Notes under the pieces: generated by a model
What the model saw: the letters and a program-made list of their open reading frames with translations, nothing else
Told to the model about the DNA's origin: nothing
Databases searched by the model: none
Assembly (NCBI GenBank): GCA_027322565.1
Contig: DAHVRG010000165.1
Span: forward strand, 1 to 6,524
DNA length: 6,524 nucleotides
Origin: Georgenia sp.
Lineage (GTDB): Bacteria; Actinomycetota; Actinomycetes; Actinomycetales; Actinomycetaceae
Reading direction: 5' to 3'
Made by a program: the position numbers and the translations under genes
Shown here: positions 6,194-6,524 of the stretch, in pieces
Layout of the letters: every line of letters begins with the position of its first letter
How positions within the stretch are numbered: position 1 is the stretch's first letter

Positions 6194-6524
6194 TCAGGGC
6201 AGCACCACCCGAAGCGGCGCCCACGCACTCGCGCCGACGAGGCCCGGCGCGCTCGCACGCGGCACCGCCACGTAGAGGAGCGCCGCGGTCTCCTCCGGGC
6301 CGAGCAGTCCCCCACCGCCGCCGGGCTCGTCCCGCGCGACGACGAGCGCGCCGGCGGCCACCACCTCGGCCCCACCGGCACTCGCCGCGGCGTCGGCGGC
6401 CGCGGACAGCAGATCGACCCGGTCCCCGGGCCGCAGCGTCCGGGCGACCGCCGCGTCCGCCAGCCGGACCGGGACGACGACGTCGCCCGCCGGGGCACCG
6501 GCCGCGAGACCCGGCCCGACGAGC
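6194..6524 (-). CDS. SAF-domain protein (CpaB/RcpC/FlgA-like), C-terminal part only
   Basis: The frame enters from the right edge on the minus strand and stops at TGA 6196-6194, giving the last 109 residues. The fragment reads VGPGLAAGAPAGDVVVPVRL, then LADAAVARTLRPGDRVDLLSA. This is the pattern of the SAF/RcpC fold in CpaB-like and FlgA-like proteins: a beta strand with Val/Pro, then a PGDRVDLL turn. It continues with VVAAGALVVARDE, a Gly-rich loop (GGGGGLLG), an LLYVAVPRASA strand-helix, and an end in PLRVVLP. Such proteins usually have one N-terminal membrane anchor and act in pilus or flagellar assembly, or have no known role in actinobacteria. The anchor would lie outside the window. The start cannot be seen, and the specific pathway cannot be decided from this fragment. 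Confidence 0.8.
   Translation of the reverse strand, partial: LVGPGLAAGAPAGDVVVPVRLADAAVARTLRPGDRVDLLSAAADAAASAGGAEVVAAGALVVARDEPGGGGGLLGPEETAALLYVAVPRASAPGLVGASAWAPLRVVLP

Noticed and set aside
5959..6498. A 179-codon minus-strand open frame spanning the mscL end and the SAF region.
   Set aside because: It is Arg/Pro/Ser-rich and runs antisense to mscL. The real minus-strand gene is in another frame, ends at 6194 and carries SAF-domain features.

Overview
The window is very GC-rich with strong G/C third-position bias, GTG as well as ATG starts, a TAnnnT-type -10 box directly before a start codon, and an ATGA start/stop overlap. Together with the protein families this points to a high-GC actinobacterium, most likely of the Micrococcales (Cellulomonas/Georgenia-like). 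That placement is an inference from sequence style and gene content. I see no insertion sequence, integrase, CRISPR array, tRNA or rRNA, so this looks like ordinary chromosome.

Layout. (a) 1-948, minus strand: most of a YihY/BrkB-family six-helix membrane protein, whose C-terminus runs off the left edge. (b) 949-1211: a divergent intergenic region with a 26-bp imperfect dyad over a promoter-like sequence, a perfect 13-bp inverted repeat with a C-rich loop, and a -10 box placed for leaderless transcription of the next gene. (c) 1212-5345, plus strand: a 1377-residue protein built like a DUF4011-type superfamily 1 helicase with a C-terminal restriction-endonuclease-like domain. The residues expected for ATP binding, ATP hydrolysis and nuclease cleavage are replaced in every motif I could align. 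(d) 5342-5626: a 94-residue disordered protein, coupled to the previous gene by an ATGA overlap. (e) 5697-6095: mscL, the large-conductance mechanosensitive channel, with its own promoter and a good ribosome binding site. (f) 6096-6193: a short convergent gap with two weak hairpins. (g) 6194 to the right edge, minus strand: the C-terminal 109 residues of a SAF-domain (CpaB/RcpC/FlgA-like) protein.

The most interesting part is (c) with (d). The large protein keeps the scaffold of a helicase-nuclease while losing its chemistry, yet it has an intact 4.1-kb frame and typical codon use. This suggests a retained non-enzymatic role rather than decay. The 94-residue partner is translationally coupled to it and ends in a compact acidic/aromatic tail that looks like an interaction motif. 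mscL is probably a separate transcription unit, because its promoter overlaps the stop codon of the small gene. No functional link between mscL and the pseudo-helicase can be claimed from the sequence.
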